This document shows positions 15,882 to 23,589 of a stretch of DNA of 45,504 nucleotides, piece by piece. Source of the DNA: Dehalococcoidia bacterium (GTDB lineage: Bacteria; Chloroflexota; Dehalococcoidia; SM23-28-2; RBG-16-64-32); assembly GCA_030690405.1 (NCBI GenBank), contig JAUYGU010000044.1, positions 1 to 45,504 of the forward strand, given 5' to 3'. A program made the position numbers and the translations under genes. The first letter of the stretch is position 1. Each line of letters begins with the position of its first letter. A model generated the notes under the pieces. It was not told the origin of the DNA. It was given only the letters and a program-made list of their open reading frames with translations, and made no database searches.

Positions 15882-16532
15882 ATGGGAGACCCTGAGTACG
15901 CAATGGCCGAGAGTCCTGAGCTCCTGGCCTGGTGGCGCCGGGCAGGCGTCCTTCGGCTGCTGGCGACCGGCCTCCCCGTGTTCCTGATTGGAGCCATCGT
16001 CTTCTCCTTCTGGATACTGTCCCTGGTGCGCTCCGACGAGTACAAGCTCCTGCCCGTCGGCTCGAAGGCCCCCGAGTTCAGCCTGCCGACTGTGGCGGGA
16101 GGAGAGGTCTCGTTCGATCAGCACGCCGGCAAGCATCCGTTGCTACTTTACTTCAACGAGGGGGTGGGCTGAGGGTCCTGCTGGGACCAGATCGTTGATC
16201 TGGAGAAGGATGAACGGTTCAAGGCGCTGAACGTGGAGTTGATTAGTATCATGGCGAACCCAGCGTTCGACCTCAGGCCCGAAGCCGAAAGCCGGGGGAT
16301 AACTACGACGGTGGCTTCTGATGTCACACTGAGGGCGTCAAAGGATTATGGCGCCCTGGGAAAGAGCATGCACCCGGGCCTCAAGCCAGGCCACAGTTTC
16401 ATCTTGGTGGACAGGGCAGGGATCATCATCTGGCGATGGGACTGGACCGCGGACCGGGGGATCATGTACCTGGACGTGACAAGCCTTGACGATCAGGTCT
16501 CGCAAGCGCTCGCCGGTGGCGCCGGCGAATGA
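15882..16532 (+). CDS. Selenoprotein redoxin (UxxC) in the CcmG position of the ccm operon
   Basis: Two frames, 15882-16169 and 16173-16532, join across one in-frame TGA (16170-16172). The 216-residue product has a membrane helix (about 28-50), then EFSLPTVAGGEVSFDQH and FNEGVG-U97-GSC100, continuing WDQIVDLEKD. Aligned with the Cys redoxin at 6736, U97 falls on the first active-site Cys and C100 on the second. The C-terminal half (SMHPGLKPGHSFILV, IWRWDW) is intact, so the gene is under selection. It is the last gene of the ccm operon, which lacks any other CcmG/DsbE, so it probably supplies reductant for haem ligation. ATG 15882 is chosen; 15903 is possible. No strong ribosome site is seen. 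Confidence 0.85.
16173..16203 (+). other. Candidate bacterial SECIS hairpin, redoxin 1
   Basis: Fourteen nt after the TGA begins CCAGATC-GTT-GATCTGG (16187-16203), a 7-bp perfect stem with a loop starting with G, 21 nt after the UGA. Known bacterial SECIS elements have an apical loop about 16-37 nt downstream with a G near the loop start. A smaller hairpin GGTCC/GGACC lies just before it. The Cys paralogue keeps the same stem, so it is supportive but not conclusive. Confidence 0.45.
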
Positions 16533-16578
16533 GCGCAAGTCAGTGGCCTCCGGGCCCCGCCAGCCCGAAGCCGTAGGC

Positions 16579-17391
16579 TCAGCTCGTAGCCGCCTCGGAG
16601 CCGACCTGTGGCCGGCCAACGAGTACCCACGCCCAGACGGCGATGCTGACGCCGGCGAGTAGCAACGCCACGAAGTGCGCTTCCTGCAAATCCCACAGCC
16701 ACCTCCGCTCCTCTCGCAGGAAGGTGATGGCGAACTTCCCGGCGGCGTACAGTGCAAGATAGGTCGCGAACAGTCCTCCCGGCTTCTTGATCCGCTTGCG
16801 CAGCACCCATAACAGGCCGAACGCCGCGAGGTCCCAGAGCGCCTCGTAGGCGAAGACAGGCTGGAAGCTGACGCCCCGAGCCGGCGCCATGCTGCCGGAG
16901 TTGAGATAGCTGATTCCCCAGGGCAAGCTGGTCTCTCTGCCCACGGTATCGCCGGTTATGAGGCAGCCGAGCCTGCCGATCGCCTGGCCGAGAACGATGC
17001 CGGGGGCCGCGGCGTCCGCGAGGCTGAGCAGCGGCGGCCTTCGTAGCGCGGCGGCAACGAGCGTCGCGACGATACCGCCGAGCAGCGCCCCTCCTATCGC
17101 CAGCCCGCCTTCCTGAAGAGCGAAGATGCGGAGCGGGTCCGACGAGTAGACCGGCCAGTCGTCGATCACGTGGAATGCCCGGGCCCCTACCAGCCCGCCC
17201 GCCACCGCCCAGGGGGCGATGCCCCAGAACGCATCCTCCGGGAGGTTTCGCCGCCGGACTTCGCGCTGCCCGACGAACAGCGCAGCGCCGATGGCCACGG
17301 CCACAGCCAGACCGTACCAGCTGAGAGCCAGGTGGCCGAGCCGCAGGATGACCGGGTCGACGTCAACGACGATCGTGGCCAGCGGCATCAC
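16579..17391 (-). CDS. lgt: Prolipoprotein diacylglyceryl transferase
   Basis: A 270-residue Lgt with seven helices. It has the family's H/R-rich core: GLVGARAFHVIDDW, QEGGLAIGGALLGG, and the signature QAIGRLGCLITGDTVGRETSLPWG (the canonical G-R-x-G-N-F-x-N is here GRLGCLITGD). It attaches the lipid to lipobox cysteines, and this window encodes at least five lipoproteins. It is the last gene of the leftward operon that begins at 21243. ATG 17391 is followed by a second ATG, either may be used. Confidence 0.93.
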   Translation of the reverse strand: MMPLATIVVDVDPVILRLGHLALSWYGLAVAVAIGAALFVGQREVRRRNLPEDAFWGIAPWAVAGGLVGARAFHVIDDWPVYSSDPLRIFALQEGGLAIGGALLGGIVATLVAAALRRPPLLSLADAAAPGIVLGQAIGRLGCLITGDTVGRETSLPWGISYLNSGSMAPARGVSFQPVFAYEALWDLAAFGLLWVLRKRIKKPGGLFATYLALYAAGKFAITFLREERRWLWDLQEAHFVALLLAGVSIAVWAWVLVGRPQVGSEAATS

Positions 17392-17455
17392 GCTTGTCCG
17401 GTAGCTGGAACGTGACTGACTGTGGGAGGATCGTTGCCCATTCTTCAGCCCCGCG

Positions 17456-17581
17456 CTATTGTCCCAGAAGAAGGACGATGCCGAGGCCGGCCAGAACGAT
17501 GATTAGGGCGACCACCAGTGTATAGACTACGCTCGCTCCCGGCGGCAAAGGATCGCGTGGGTCCGGTGAGGATTCTTTCAT
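17456..17581 (-). CDS. 41-residue single-helix membrane protein
   Basis: Start ATG 17581 has GGGAGAGAAGGAG just upstream. The product opens with a Pro/Asp-rich stretch (SSPDPRDPLPPG) and ends with one helix (about 19-40). A longer reading from TTG 17647 would add a highly charged leader and lacks a good ribosome site. Function unknown; it sits between the selenoprotein redoxin and lgt and could be a small subunit of either. Confidence 0.55.
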   Translation of the reverse strand: MKESSPDPRDPLPPGASVVYTLVVALIIVLAGLGIVLLLGQ

Positions 17582-17636
17582 CTCCTTCTCTCCCTTCCGA
17601 GCTTCCTCCTCAGGCTTCAGCCGGCGCTCTCTTCGA

Positions 17637-18257
17637 CTAATCACCAAGCGCCTCCCGTACAGCCTTCAGGATATTCGCCACGGGCACGTACATTTCGGAG
17701 TAGTCCTTCCGCCAGCGTATGCGCCCGTCCTTGTCCACCAGTACAAACGTGTGTCCCGGCTTGTCAGCATGCATCCCCCGGCCGAGCGCGTCGTAGCTTC
17801 TCGACATCGTCGCGTCCGCGTCTGAGAGCATGGGTATCCGCGTGATCCCCTGGTAATCCGCCTCATCCGCCAGGTCTCCGGGAGGATCCGTCATCACGGC
17901 TAACACCTGAACGCCAAGACCCTCGAATTCCCCGATTTCGGCCTGCAGGTCGACCACCTGCCTCATGCAGGGTCCTCACATCACGCCTTCGTTAACGAAG
18001 AGGAGCACGTTCTTCCGGCTCCGGAACTCCTCGAGTGAAACGATGCTCCCGCCGACGGCAGAGAGAGAGAACGCTGGAGCGAGGCCGAGGTCCGTTGCCT
18101 CGCCGGCTGGCGACGGGGGCGACGGCTGGGGCGGCGAGCCGTCGCGGCCGCGGTACAGGACGATGAGGCCAATCGCCAAGGCGACAAAGAGCAGCGAGAT
18201 GAAGGCCGGCACCAGCCCGCCCACTTTGGTCGTACCATTAGGTTTCTCATGCGTCAC
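17637..18257 (-). CDS. Selenoprotein redoxin (UxxC) next to CcdA
   Basis: Frames 18257-17979 and 17975-17637 join across one in-frame TGA (17978-17976). The 206-residue product has a helix (about 15-38), a Pro/Ser linker, the redoxin start APAFSLSAVGG and the active site FVNEGVM-U94-GPC97, then MRQVVDLQAEIGEFE. The TGA again aligns with Cys90 of the 6736 paralogue. The tail GMHADKPGHTFVLVDKDG is intact, though the IWRWDW motif is reduced to IRWRKDY, so this is the most divergent of the four. GTG 18257 has AAGGAG 7 nt upstream and overlaps ccdA. CcdA is the usual electron donor to exported thioredoxin-like proteins, so the two likely form a pair. Confidence 0.85.
17945..17975 (-). other. Candidate bacterial SECIS hairpin, redoxin 2
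   Basis: On the minus strand, 14 nt after the TGA comes GCAGGT-GGTCG-ACCTGC (17961-17945): a 6-bp stem and a loop starting GG, 20 nt from the UGA. The bases differ from the hairpins of redoxins 1 and 3 while position and loop G are kept, which favours a structural role. A competing hairpin CCTGC/GCAGG spans the preceding bases. Confidence 0.5.
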
Positions 18258-19191
18258 TTTCCCGCTCCTTCCTCCTTGAGAGCAACGTCGCCGTCCCAGC
18301 TCCGCCTGTTGGCCCTTTCGCACTGGACTCGTGGCGCGCACCGTGCCTTCTCCCGAGCGCCGATCGCAGAAGGAGCACGAAAAGGGCGACAACGGCGCCG
18401 CCTGTGACGGCGCCCGGAAGCCAGCCTGCCTGGTCGAGCACGAAGTCGGTCGCCGACTGCAGATCATCGAATAGCGAGGTCTGCGCCTCAGTGGCCTGCG
18501 TCAGTTGCCCCGTGAACGTGAGAGCCAGGATCAGCGCGCCGAGTGCCCAGAAGATGATGCCGGCGATGAGGTTCGTGGAGTGGATACGGTAGCGCAAGCC
18601 GAGAGCGCGCAGCACCAGCGGCCGCCCGCGGAAGACGAAGCTCTGCGAAAGGTCGAACCGCTCCCAGAAGTAGGCCGCGGCGAGCAGGGGGAAGACCATT
18701 CCGAAGACGTAGGCCAGGGCGACGGCTGTCGCCTGCGGCAGCGACGACGTGAGGGCGGTGAGGGTGAGCACACCGATCAGCACGGGGGCGCAGCAGGAAC
18801 TGGCGGCTCCGGAGAAGACGCCGAGGCCAAAGACAGAGAGGACACCCGTGCCGGTGGACCGGGCGGTCGGTCGCACCGGAAGCGTCAGGTTCCTTCCCAT
18901 GAGCGACCACGTGCCCAGGAAGAGCAGAAAGACGGCGCCGAGGATGAAGACCTCGGTGTGCCACTGGTTCAGGGCGCGAGCGAGGGCGGCGACACCGAGG
19001 GCTATCGGCAGGATCACCACAGCTATCCCCAGGCCAAACACGAACGTCATCGCCAGCACCGCGGCCTTCGCCCGGTAGACGCCGCCGAGGTACGCCGGGA
19101 GCAGAAACGTCACGCAGCAGGGCGCGGCCAGCGCCAGCATGCCGCCCACGAAGGCGGCGAGGATCGAGGAACCGGGCAGAAGGGCTTCCAT
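18247..19191 (-). CDS. ccdA: CcdA/DsbD-type membrane thiol transporter
   Basis: A 314-residue protein whose core has six to seven helices in two inverted repeats. Each carries a proline-associated cysteine pair: LAAPCCVTFLLPAYL (Cys25-Cys26) and GAASSCCAPVLIG (Cys133-Cys134). CcdA normally has single redox Cys in these places; doubled Cys are unusual. It moves electrons from cytoplasmic thioredoxin to exported redoxins, here most likely the selenoprotein encoded immediately downstream (overlapping by 11 bp). A C-terminal extension (about 230-314) adds a further helix and a basic tail. The ATG at 19191 is 7 bp after the thioredoxin-like gene. Confidence 0.9.
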   Translation of the reverse strand: MEALLPGSSILAAFVGGMLALAAPCCVTFLLPAYLGGVYRAKAAVLAMTFVFGLGIAVVILPIALGVAALARALNQWHTEVFILGAVFLLFLGTWSLMGRNLTLPVRPTARSTGTGVLSVFGLGVFSGAASSCCAPVLIGVLTLTALTSSLPQATAVALAYVFGMVFPLLAAAYFWERFDLSQSFVFRGRPLVLRALGLRYRIHSTNLIAGIIFWALGALILALTFTGQLTQATEAQTSLFDDLQSATDFVLDQAGWLPGAVTGGAVVALFVLLLRSALGRRHGARHESSAKGPTGGAGTATLLSRRKERESDA

Positions 19192-19198
19192 GCGCCAA

Positions 19199-19474
19199 TC
19201 AATGCTGCGAGATGTGCTTCGCCTTTTCGATCTCCCTGCGGATCTCGTTTTCTCGCATTTCCCCCACCAGTCGCAGGCGACCGGCCACTATCAAGGCCGG
19301 CAGGATCAGGACACCGTGCTCCGCCGCCAGGCTGCGGCCGTCCGGTTCGTCCGGATCGACCTCACGGACCTCGACGTGTCTGTATTCGTGGTGCACTCTC
19401 GTTAGCGCCTGCCGGACGCGTTCGCAGTTCCCGCAGTCCGCCTTGGCCACGAAGATCACTTCCATTGCACTCAT
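19199..19474 (-). CDS. Small thioredoxin/glutaredoxin-like protein, CxxC
   Basis: A 91-residue glutaredoxin-size protein: VIFVAKADCGNC (Cys14, Cys17), a basic helix RVRQALTRV, REVDPDE, and VLILPALIVAGRL with the cis-Pro (ILPALIV) of the fold. No signal peptide, so it is cytoplasmic. Placed directly upstream of ccdA it is a good candidate for the cytoplasmic electron donor to CcdA. ATG 19474 has AAAGGAGGG upstream and overlaps the MauE gene stop by 4 bp. Confidence 0.85.
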   Translation of the reverse strand: MSAMEVIFVAKADCGNCERVRQALTRVHHEYRHVEVREVDPDEPDGRSLAAEHGVLILPALIVAGRLRLVGEMRENEIRREIEKAKHISQH

Positions 19475-20040
19475 GCCGCAGATCCCTCCTTTGAGATCGT
19501 TTCCCCTGTTCCGACGGTTGGCGCTCTCCAGCGCGCGAAGTAGCCGACGGCACAACTCAAGGCCAGGGTCGCCAGGACAAATCCTAGGAGGACCGCGTGC
19601 GTTCCAGGCGTGTGGCCGGCCAGCTCGTAGAGCCTGAACGGCAGCCCCGGATCGTAGACCGCGAGGGACGAGATCAGCGCTAGAGCAACATCCTGCGCTG
19701 CCAGCCACGGCCGAGGCAGATGTTGCAGCCGCCCGAGACAGCCGCAGTCGTCACGCTTACCAGCGATGCCGGATAGCAGGAGAGCGCCGGCGAAGCCCGC
19801 GAAGAGCACACCTGAGGCCAGCGCGGCCGGGCGCACGGCCGTGCCGGCCAGGAGCAGCATGCCGAGGGCAAGCTCAAGTAGCGGAAGGGCCCGGCCGAAC
19901 GGCCGGGCCCAACCGTGGGGGAGGGGCGAGTACTGCATGACTGTCTGTTGGAAGCGAAGCGGCGCCAGGAGCTTTGGTGTCGCGGCCGCGATGAGGATGC
20001 CACCGATTAGCAGTCGAGCGGCGAAGCTTAACGCGTCCAT
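19471..20040 (-). CDS. MauE/DoxX-like membrane protein
   Basis: A 189-residue four- or five-helix protein of the MauE/DoxX group: RLLIGGILIAAATPKLLAPLRF at the start, PLLELALGMLLL, and a DDCGCLGRL loop (Cys99, Cys101) between helices, which is typical of MauE. MauE helps disulfide formation or maturation of methylamine dehydrogenase; homologues with CGC are linked to exported thiol redox. It sits between an unknown gene and the CxxC protein in the leftward operon. Confidence 0.85.
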   Translation of the reverse strand: MDALSFAARLLIGGILIAAATPKLLAPLRFQQTVMQYSPLPHGWARPFGRALPLLELALGMLLLAGTAVRPAALASGVLFAGFAGALLLSGIAGKRDDCGCLGRLQHLPRPWLAAQDVALALISSLAVYDPGLPFRLYELAGHTPGTHAVLLGFVLATLALSCAVGYFARWRAPTVGTGETISKEGSAA

Positions 20041-20043
20041 ATG

Positions 20044-20421
20044 TCACTCAGGGCCCCTCGTGGCGCCCACGTCTCCCTTTCTCGTTGCAGACACAACAGC
20101 GGCCTCTTCGGTCTGTGCTCCCTCGCCGTGCGTGCCCGCCTTGAAGCCCAGCTTCCGGGCCGTCCGGTGATGTAAAGAGAGCGTCACCCGCGTTACGATC
20201 GCGTAGCCGAAGAAGGCGAGGTCCATCTCCTGGCAGGTCTCCACATCACGGAAGTAGGCGACGGCCATCCACGTGTCAGCGAGGTGAGAGATGTGGCAGA
20301 CATCAAGCGCGGTTCCGTCGGCCAGCGAGACGCGGACGACAGGCACGAGTTCAGGACGGGCCAGGCACTCGGCCTGCACCCGGCCCGGCAGGAATGTCCT
20401 GAAGAAGTCCGCGTCAAACAT
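20044..20421 (-). CDS. Conserved hypothetical protein
   Basis: A 125-residue protein with no signal or helix. It opens MFDADFFRTFLPG and continues with a beta-rich half (VRVSLADGTALDVCHISHLAD, WMAVAYFRDVETCQEMDLAFFGYAIVTRV), which holds two Cys and a CHISH motif, then a basic helix and a low-complexity tail. The first 90 residues look structured. I do not recognise the family. It lies 3 bp before the MauE gene and 9 bp after the YHS protein, so it shares their operon. Confidence 0.6.
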   Translation of the reverse strand: MFDADFFRTFLPGRVQAECLARPELVPVVRVSLADGTALDVCHISHLADTWMAVAYFRDVETCQEMDLAFFGYAIVTRVTLSLHHRTARKLGFKAGTHGEGAQTEEAAVVSATRKGDVGATRGPE

Positions 20422-20430
20422 GAAACCCCA

Positions 20431-20928
20431 TCACCCTTCCAGCCCTCGTCTGGCTGCCTTAAGGGCAAACACCTCCGGGTCCCTCTCGAACAGGCTCTGG
20501 CACGACCCGGAGCAGAACTGATAGACGGTTCCACCGTAGGTGGTCGTGGCGGCCGCCCTCTGCGCGCGAAAACTCATGGCGCACACAGGGTCGGTTGCTT
20601 TCCCTTCTTTGCTGAACAAGCGACCGATGATGCCCACGTTGCCTCCTTCCGTGGATGGTCCACGGGGAGAAGTCTCGTGGTCGCTGACGGGAACGGTCGG
20701 CGCTAACCACTCCTCGGCCACCGGAGCCGTTCGTCTGTCCTGCGCCAGCTCCCGCCTGAGATGCTCCAGCTCTCCCTCGATCTGAGTCAGCCGCTCGGCC
20801 GGGTCACCGCTCGCGTGGTGCGGGCCGCCTCCGGAACCGCCGTGGGCACCTCGCATGAGAAATAGCATTAGAAGAGGGCAAGCCAGAGCTATCAAGGCGA
20901 TGGGCAAAACCGCGACCAACGTTTCCAC
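20431..20928 (-). CDS. Membrane-anchored coiled-coil protein with C-terminal YHS domain
   Basis: A 165-residue protein: one N-terminal helix (about 5-26), a His/Gly-rich stretch (GGSGGGPHHASG), a short coiled coil (RLTQIEGELEHLRRELAQ) and a YHS domain (ATDPVCAMSF with Cys116, then YQFCSGSC with Cys139 and Cys143). The arrangement tethers a metal-binding YHS module to the membrane. The protein at 27318 shares the helix, His-rich stretch and coiled coil but lacks the YHS domain. Probably part of copper handling; direction of transport unknown. Confidence 0.8.
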   Translation of the reverse strand: METLVAVLPIALIALACPLLMLFLMRGAHGGSGGGPHHASGDPAERLTQIEGELEHLRRELAQDRRTAPVAEEWLAPTVPVSDHETSPRGPSTEGGNVGIIGRLFSKEGKATDPVCAMSFRAQRAAATTTYGGTVYQFCSGSCQSLFERDPEVFALKAARRGLEG

Positions 20929-20937
20929 GTGCTCTCC

Positions 20938-21243
20938 TCACCCTGTCTCTCGACCCGGTGGCGGGCCGGCGGATTGGATGGCCCTCTTGAGCCTGTCCAC
21001 GCCCGTCCGCTCAGGGTCGTACTCGATGTAGGCCATCTCGGTCGACGGGTTGACGTAGGCGTGGACGACGCCCGGGATCTCCCCGAGGTCCCGCTCCACC
21101 GTGACGGCATCGCCGCCATCTCGTATCAGGTCCGCGAGCGGCAGTGTCACGCGCACCCGACGCTGCGACGCGTGCGGGCGGGCGTCCGGAGTGGCTTGGC
21201 AGACCGGATCAACAGTTGGCCGACCGTCCAGCGGGAGATCCAT
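20938..21243 (-). CDS. HMA-fold-like protein without CxxC
   Basis: A 101-residue protein. Residues 30-95 follow the HMA (ferredoxin-like) pattern: RVRVTLPLADL, ERDLGEIPGVVHAYVNPSTEMAYIEYDPERTGVDRLKRAIQSAG. The metal-binding CxxC loop is absent; the only Cys is in DPVCQATPD at residue 15, a fragment that resembles the start of a YHS domain. First gene of the nine-gene leftward operon, with a TCAG array 41 bp upstream. It could be a protein-protein adaptor or a partner-dependent metal carrier. Confidence 0.7.
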   Translation of the reverse strand: MDLPLDGRPTVDPVCQATPDARPHASQRRVRVTLPLADLIRDGGDAVTVERDLGEIPGVVHAYVNPSTEMAYIEYDPERTGVDRLKRAIQSAGPPPGRETG

Positions 21244-21267
21244 CGGTTTCCCTACTTCCCACCACCC

Positions 21268-21322
21268 ACGATATGGAAGCGCGCTGAAGGGTACCTGAAT
21301 AGCTACTGAACTGCGGCTGAAA
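21268..21322 (-). promoter_or_regulatory. TCAG array and promoter of the leftward redox operon
   Basis: On the minus strand half-sites TTTCAG, GTTCAG, ATTCAG and CTTCAG occupy 21322-21317, 21311-21306, 21300-21295 and 21289-21284: four copies at an exact 11-bp period. TATCGT (21273-21268) follows 10 bp later as -10 box. Transcription would start near 21262, giving a 5' leader of about 19 nt before ATG 21243. This is the cleanest of the five arrays. Confidence 0.8.
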
Positions 21323-21383
21323 GATATGGACGAAATCGCCGCGGGTTTCCGCGCTGGTGACCGTACGTTCGCGCGGCTGCTGC

Positions 21384-22808
21384 TCAGTCCGAAGCTGTCG
21401 ACAGCGGTAGCCGGACCGTCACGGTCGTGCCGCTTCCCACCGCGCTGTCGATGGAGATGTCACCCTCGTGCTGATCGACGAGCCACTTGACGATGGCGAG
21501 CCCCAGGCCGGTGCCACCGGGGTCCCGGCTGCGCGCGGGGTCCGCCCGGTAGAACCGTTCGAAGACGTGCGGCAGGTCTTCGGGCGATATTCCGATGCCG
21601 GCGTCCCGAACGGTTAGAGTTGCCTCGTCGGCGGAGCAGCTGAGTTCGACGGTTATGAGGGCGCGGTGGGGTGTGTACTTGACGGCGTTGTCCAGTAGGT
21701 TCACCACCAGCTGCTTCAACCAGTCTGCACTCCCCTTCACCAGGGCGGGCTCGAAGCGTTCGAGCTGGAGCTGACGACCTTCTGCCAGCGGACGCACTTC
21801 GGAGAGAGCGTCCAGGAGCACGCGATCCAGTTCGACGGGTCGCCGCTCGAGACCCTGCCCTGCGTCGGCTCGTGCCAGTGTGAGTAGCTCGCCGACGATG
21901 CGAGACAGCCGCCTGGCCTCCGCATCGGCGTACGCCAGGGCCTCCGCCCGCTCTTCCGCAGGCATCTCCTGCGTCCTCGAGAGCAGATCAAGGTTGCCGA
22001 GGATGGCCGTGAGTGGCGCCCGCAGCTCGTGGGCAGCGTCAGCGACGAACCGCTGCTGCAGGCGGTACGCCTCTTCGAGGCTGCCCAGCATTTCGTTAAA
22101 CGTGCGCGCGAGACGCCCGAGCTCATCAGTCCGTGCCGGTTCTTCGAGGCGACGGGCGAACCCCCGGGAAACGGCGATGGCGCGCGCCGTCTGCGTCATG
22201 ATAGCCACTGGACGCAGGGCGCGGCCCGTTACCGCGAAGCTTCCGGCGGCCGCCACCGCCGTCCCGCCAACCACAACGCCGATCACCATCAGCCGCAGGA
22301 ACCGCGTCGATTCGTCGAGCTGCTCCAACGAAGCCCATGCCAAGGCGTATCCAGCCCGTCCGTCCGAACCGGCAGGCAAGGCATACAAGCGAAGCCGGGT
22401 GCCCGTCGCTTCATCGCGAGTGGTGGCGAAGGCGCCGATCCCGCTTCCACCGCTGGGCAGCAATCGCAGCACCCGGTCGTACGCCGGGCCGTCGTCCCGG
22501 GCGAGGATCTGGAGCGGCGACAGCGGCGGGGAAGAGACGTTGCCGTTGCCGGGGCCCAAAGGGGACTGGTGGGCATCGTAGAGCTGCACCAGGATGCTGG
22601 GACCCGCCGATGCCTGGATCCCGCCGTCACCCGTCGCTCCGCCCGATCGAAGCTCCTGCTCGAAGTGCTCGGCCGTCAGAACCAGAGAGTCGTCCAGATC
22701 GTCGTACTGGCTTCGGGCATGAAGGCCGTACGCCGTGCCAGATACAAGGAGGAGGACGACCGCCGCGACGGCCGCGGACCAGAGGGCCAGCCGCACCCGC
22801 ACCGACAT
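21384..22808 (-). CDS. Membrane sensor histidine kinase
   Basis: A 474-residue kinase: helix 1 (about 8-28), an exported sensor domain of about 140 residues without Cys or His clusters, helix 2 (about 172-194), HAMP (about 195-248), the phospho-acceptor helix with His260 (DAAHELRAPL), N box NLLDNAVKYTP, G1 DAGIGIS, F box and G2 GTGLGLAI. It lies 9 bp after the response regulator and partners it. The sensor lacks metal motifs, so the signal cannot be guessed; the surrounding regulon suggests envelope redox or metal stress. Confidence 0.93.
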   Translation of the reverse strand: MSVRVRLALWSAAVAAVVLLLVSGTAYGLHARSQYDDLDDSLVLTAEHFEQELRSGGATGDGGIQASAGPSILVQLYDAHQSPLGPGNGNVSSPPLSPLQILARDDGPAYDRVLRLLPSGGSGIGAFATTRDEATGTRLRLYALPAGSDGRAGYALAWASLEQLDESTRFLRLMVIGVVVGGTAVAAAGSFAVTGRALRPVAIMTQTARAIAVSRGFARRLEEPARTDELGRLARTFNEMLGSLEEAYRLQQRFVADAAHELRAPLTAILGNLDLLSRTQEMPAEERAEALAYADAEARRLSRIVGELLTLARADAGQGLERRPVELDRVLLDALSEVRPLAEGRQLQLERFEPALVKGSADWLKQLVVNLLDNAVKYTPHRALITVELSCSADEATLTVRDAGIGISPEDLPHVFERFYRADPARSRDPGGTGLGLAIVKWLVDQHEGDISIDSAVGSGTTVTVRLPLSTASD

Positions 22809-22817
22809 CGCCCGCCC

Positions 22818-23507
22818 CTACTCCTCTCGCAGGGCGTAACCGGCCCCTCTCACCGTCTGTATCAGACGCGGCTCTGTACGCTCCTCCAGCTTCTTGCGGA
22901 GGGATCGTACGTAGACTTCGACGATGTTGGCGCTGCCGCCGAAGTCGTACCCCCAGACCAGTTCCATGATCTGGTCCTTGGTGACCACCTGCCGGGGGTG
23001 AACCATGAGGAGGTGCAGCAGTTCGTACTCCGTGGTCGTCAAGTTGACGCGACGATCCCCGCGGTACGCCACGCGGCCGCCCGTGTCGAGGCGCAGGTCA
23101 GCGTAAGCGAGGATGTCTGGCTCCTGGCGCGTCCCGCGGCGAAGAAGCGCCTTGACGCGGGCCAGGAGCACATCAAGGTTGAAGGGTTTGGTGACGTAGT
23201 CATCGGCACCGGTGCCAAGGCCGGCTATCTGATCCGTCGGGGCGTCCTTGGCGGTCAGCAGGAGAATCGGGAGAAAACGGTCGGCCTCACGCAGACGGCG
23301 GCACACCTCCAGGCCATCGATGCCCGGCATCATGATATCCAGGACCACAAGGGCTGGCGGCCGCTCACTGGCAAGTCTGAGCGCCTCAGCGCCCGAAGCC
23401 GCCGTGTCCACGCGATAGCCCTCGTAGGCGAAGCTGCGGCGGAGGAGGCTGGAAACCGCCGGGTCGTCGTCAACGACCAGAATCCGCGAATCCTCATCAG
23501 TCGTCAT
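22818..23507 (-). CDS. OmpR/PhoB-family response regulator
   Basis: A 229-residue regulator: receiver domain with Asp57 (VVLDIMMPG), DDD acidic cluster at 13-15, Lys in the KPF motif, then a winged-helix DNA-binding domain (about 130-229; TTEYELLHLLMVHPRQVVTKDQI, VEVYVRSLRKKL, RGAGYAL). Proteins of this family bind direct repeats with 11-bp period, exactly the arrays found before five transcription units around it. I start it at ATG 23507; a longer frame upstream overlaps the promoter. It is the prime candidate for the array-binding activator. Confidence 0.94.
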   Translation of the reverse strand: MTTDEDSRILVVDDDPAVSSLLRRSFAYEGYRVDTAASGAEALRLASERPPALVVLDIMMPGIDGLEVCRRLREADRFLPILLLTAKDAPTDQIAGLGTGADDYVTKPFNLDVLLARVKALLRRGTRQEPDILAYADLRLDTGGRVAYRGDRRVNLTTTEYELLHLLMVHPRQVVTKDQIMELVWGYDFGGSANIVEVYVRSLRKKLEERTEPRLIQTVRGAGYALREE

Positions 23508-23513
23508 ATGAAC

Positions 23514-23519
23514 AGTATA
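23514..23519 (-). promoter_or_regulatory. Candidate -10 box of the two-component operon (leaderless)
   Basis: TATACT on the minus strand lies 6 bp before ATG 23507, so transcription would begin at or next to the start codon, giving a leaderless message. No good -35 is visible at 17 bp (weak TTCGAC at 15 bp). There is no TCAG array here, so no evidence for autoregulation of that type. Confidence 0.45.
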
Positions 23520-23589
23520 AGGGCGTCTCGCCAGGTCGAACCCGAATCGCCAGTCCGTGACTAGCCTTCTTCTCCCGGTGGGCTCGCAG

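Noticed and set aside
17582..17647. N-terminal extension of the 17456 membrane peptide from TTG 17647
   Set aside because: No ribosome site; overlaps the selenoprotein end; the ATG at 17581 has a good site.
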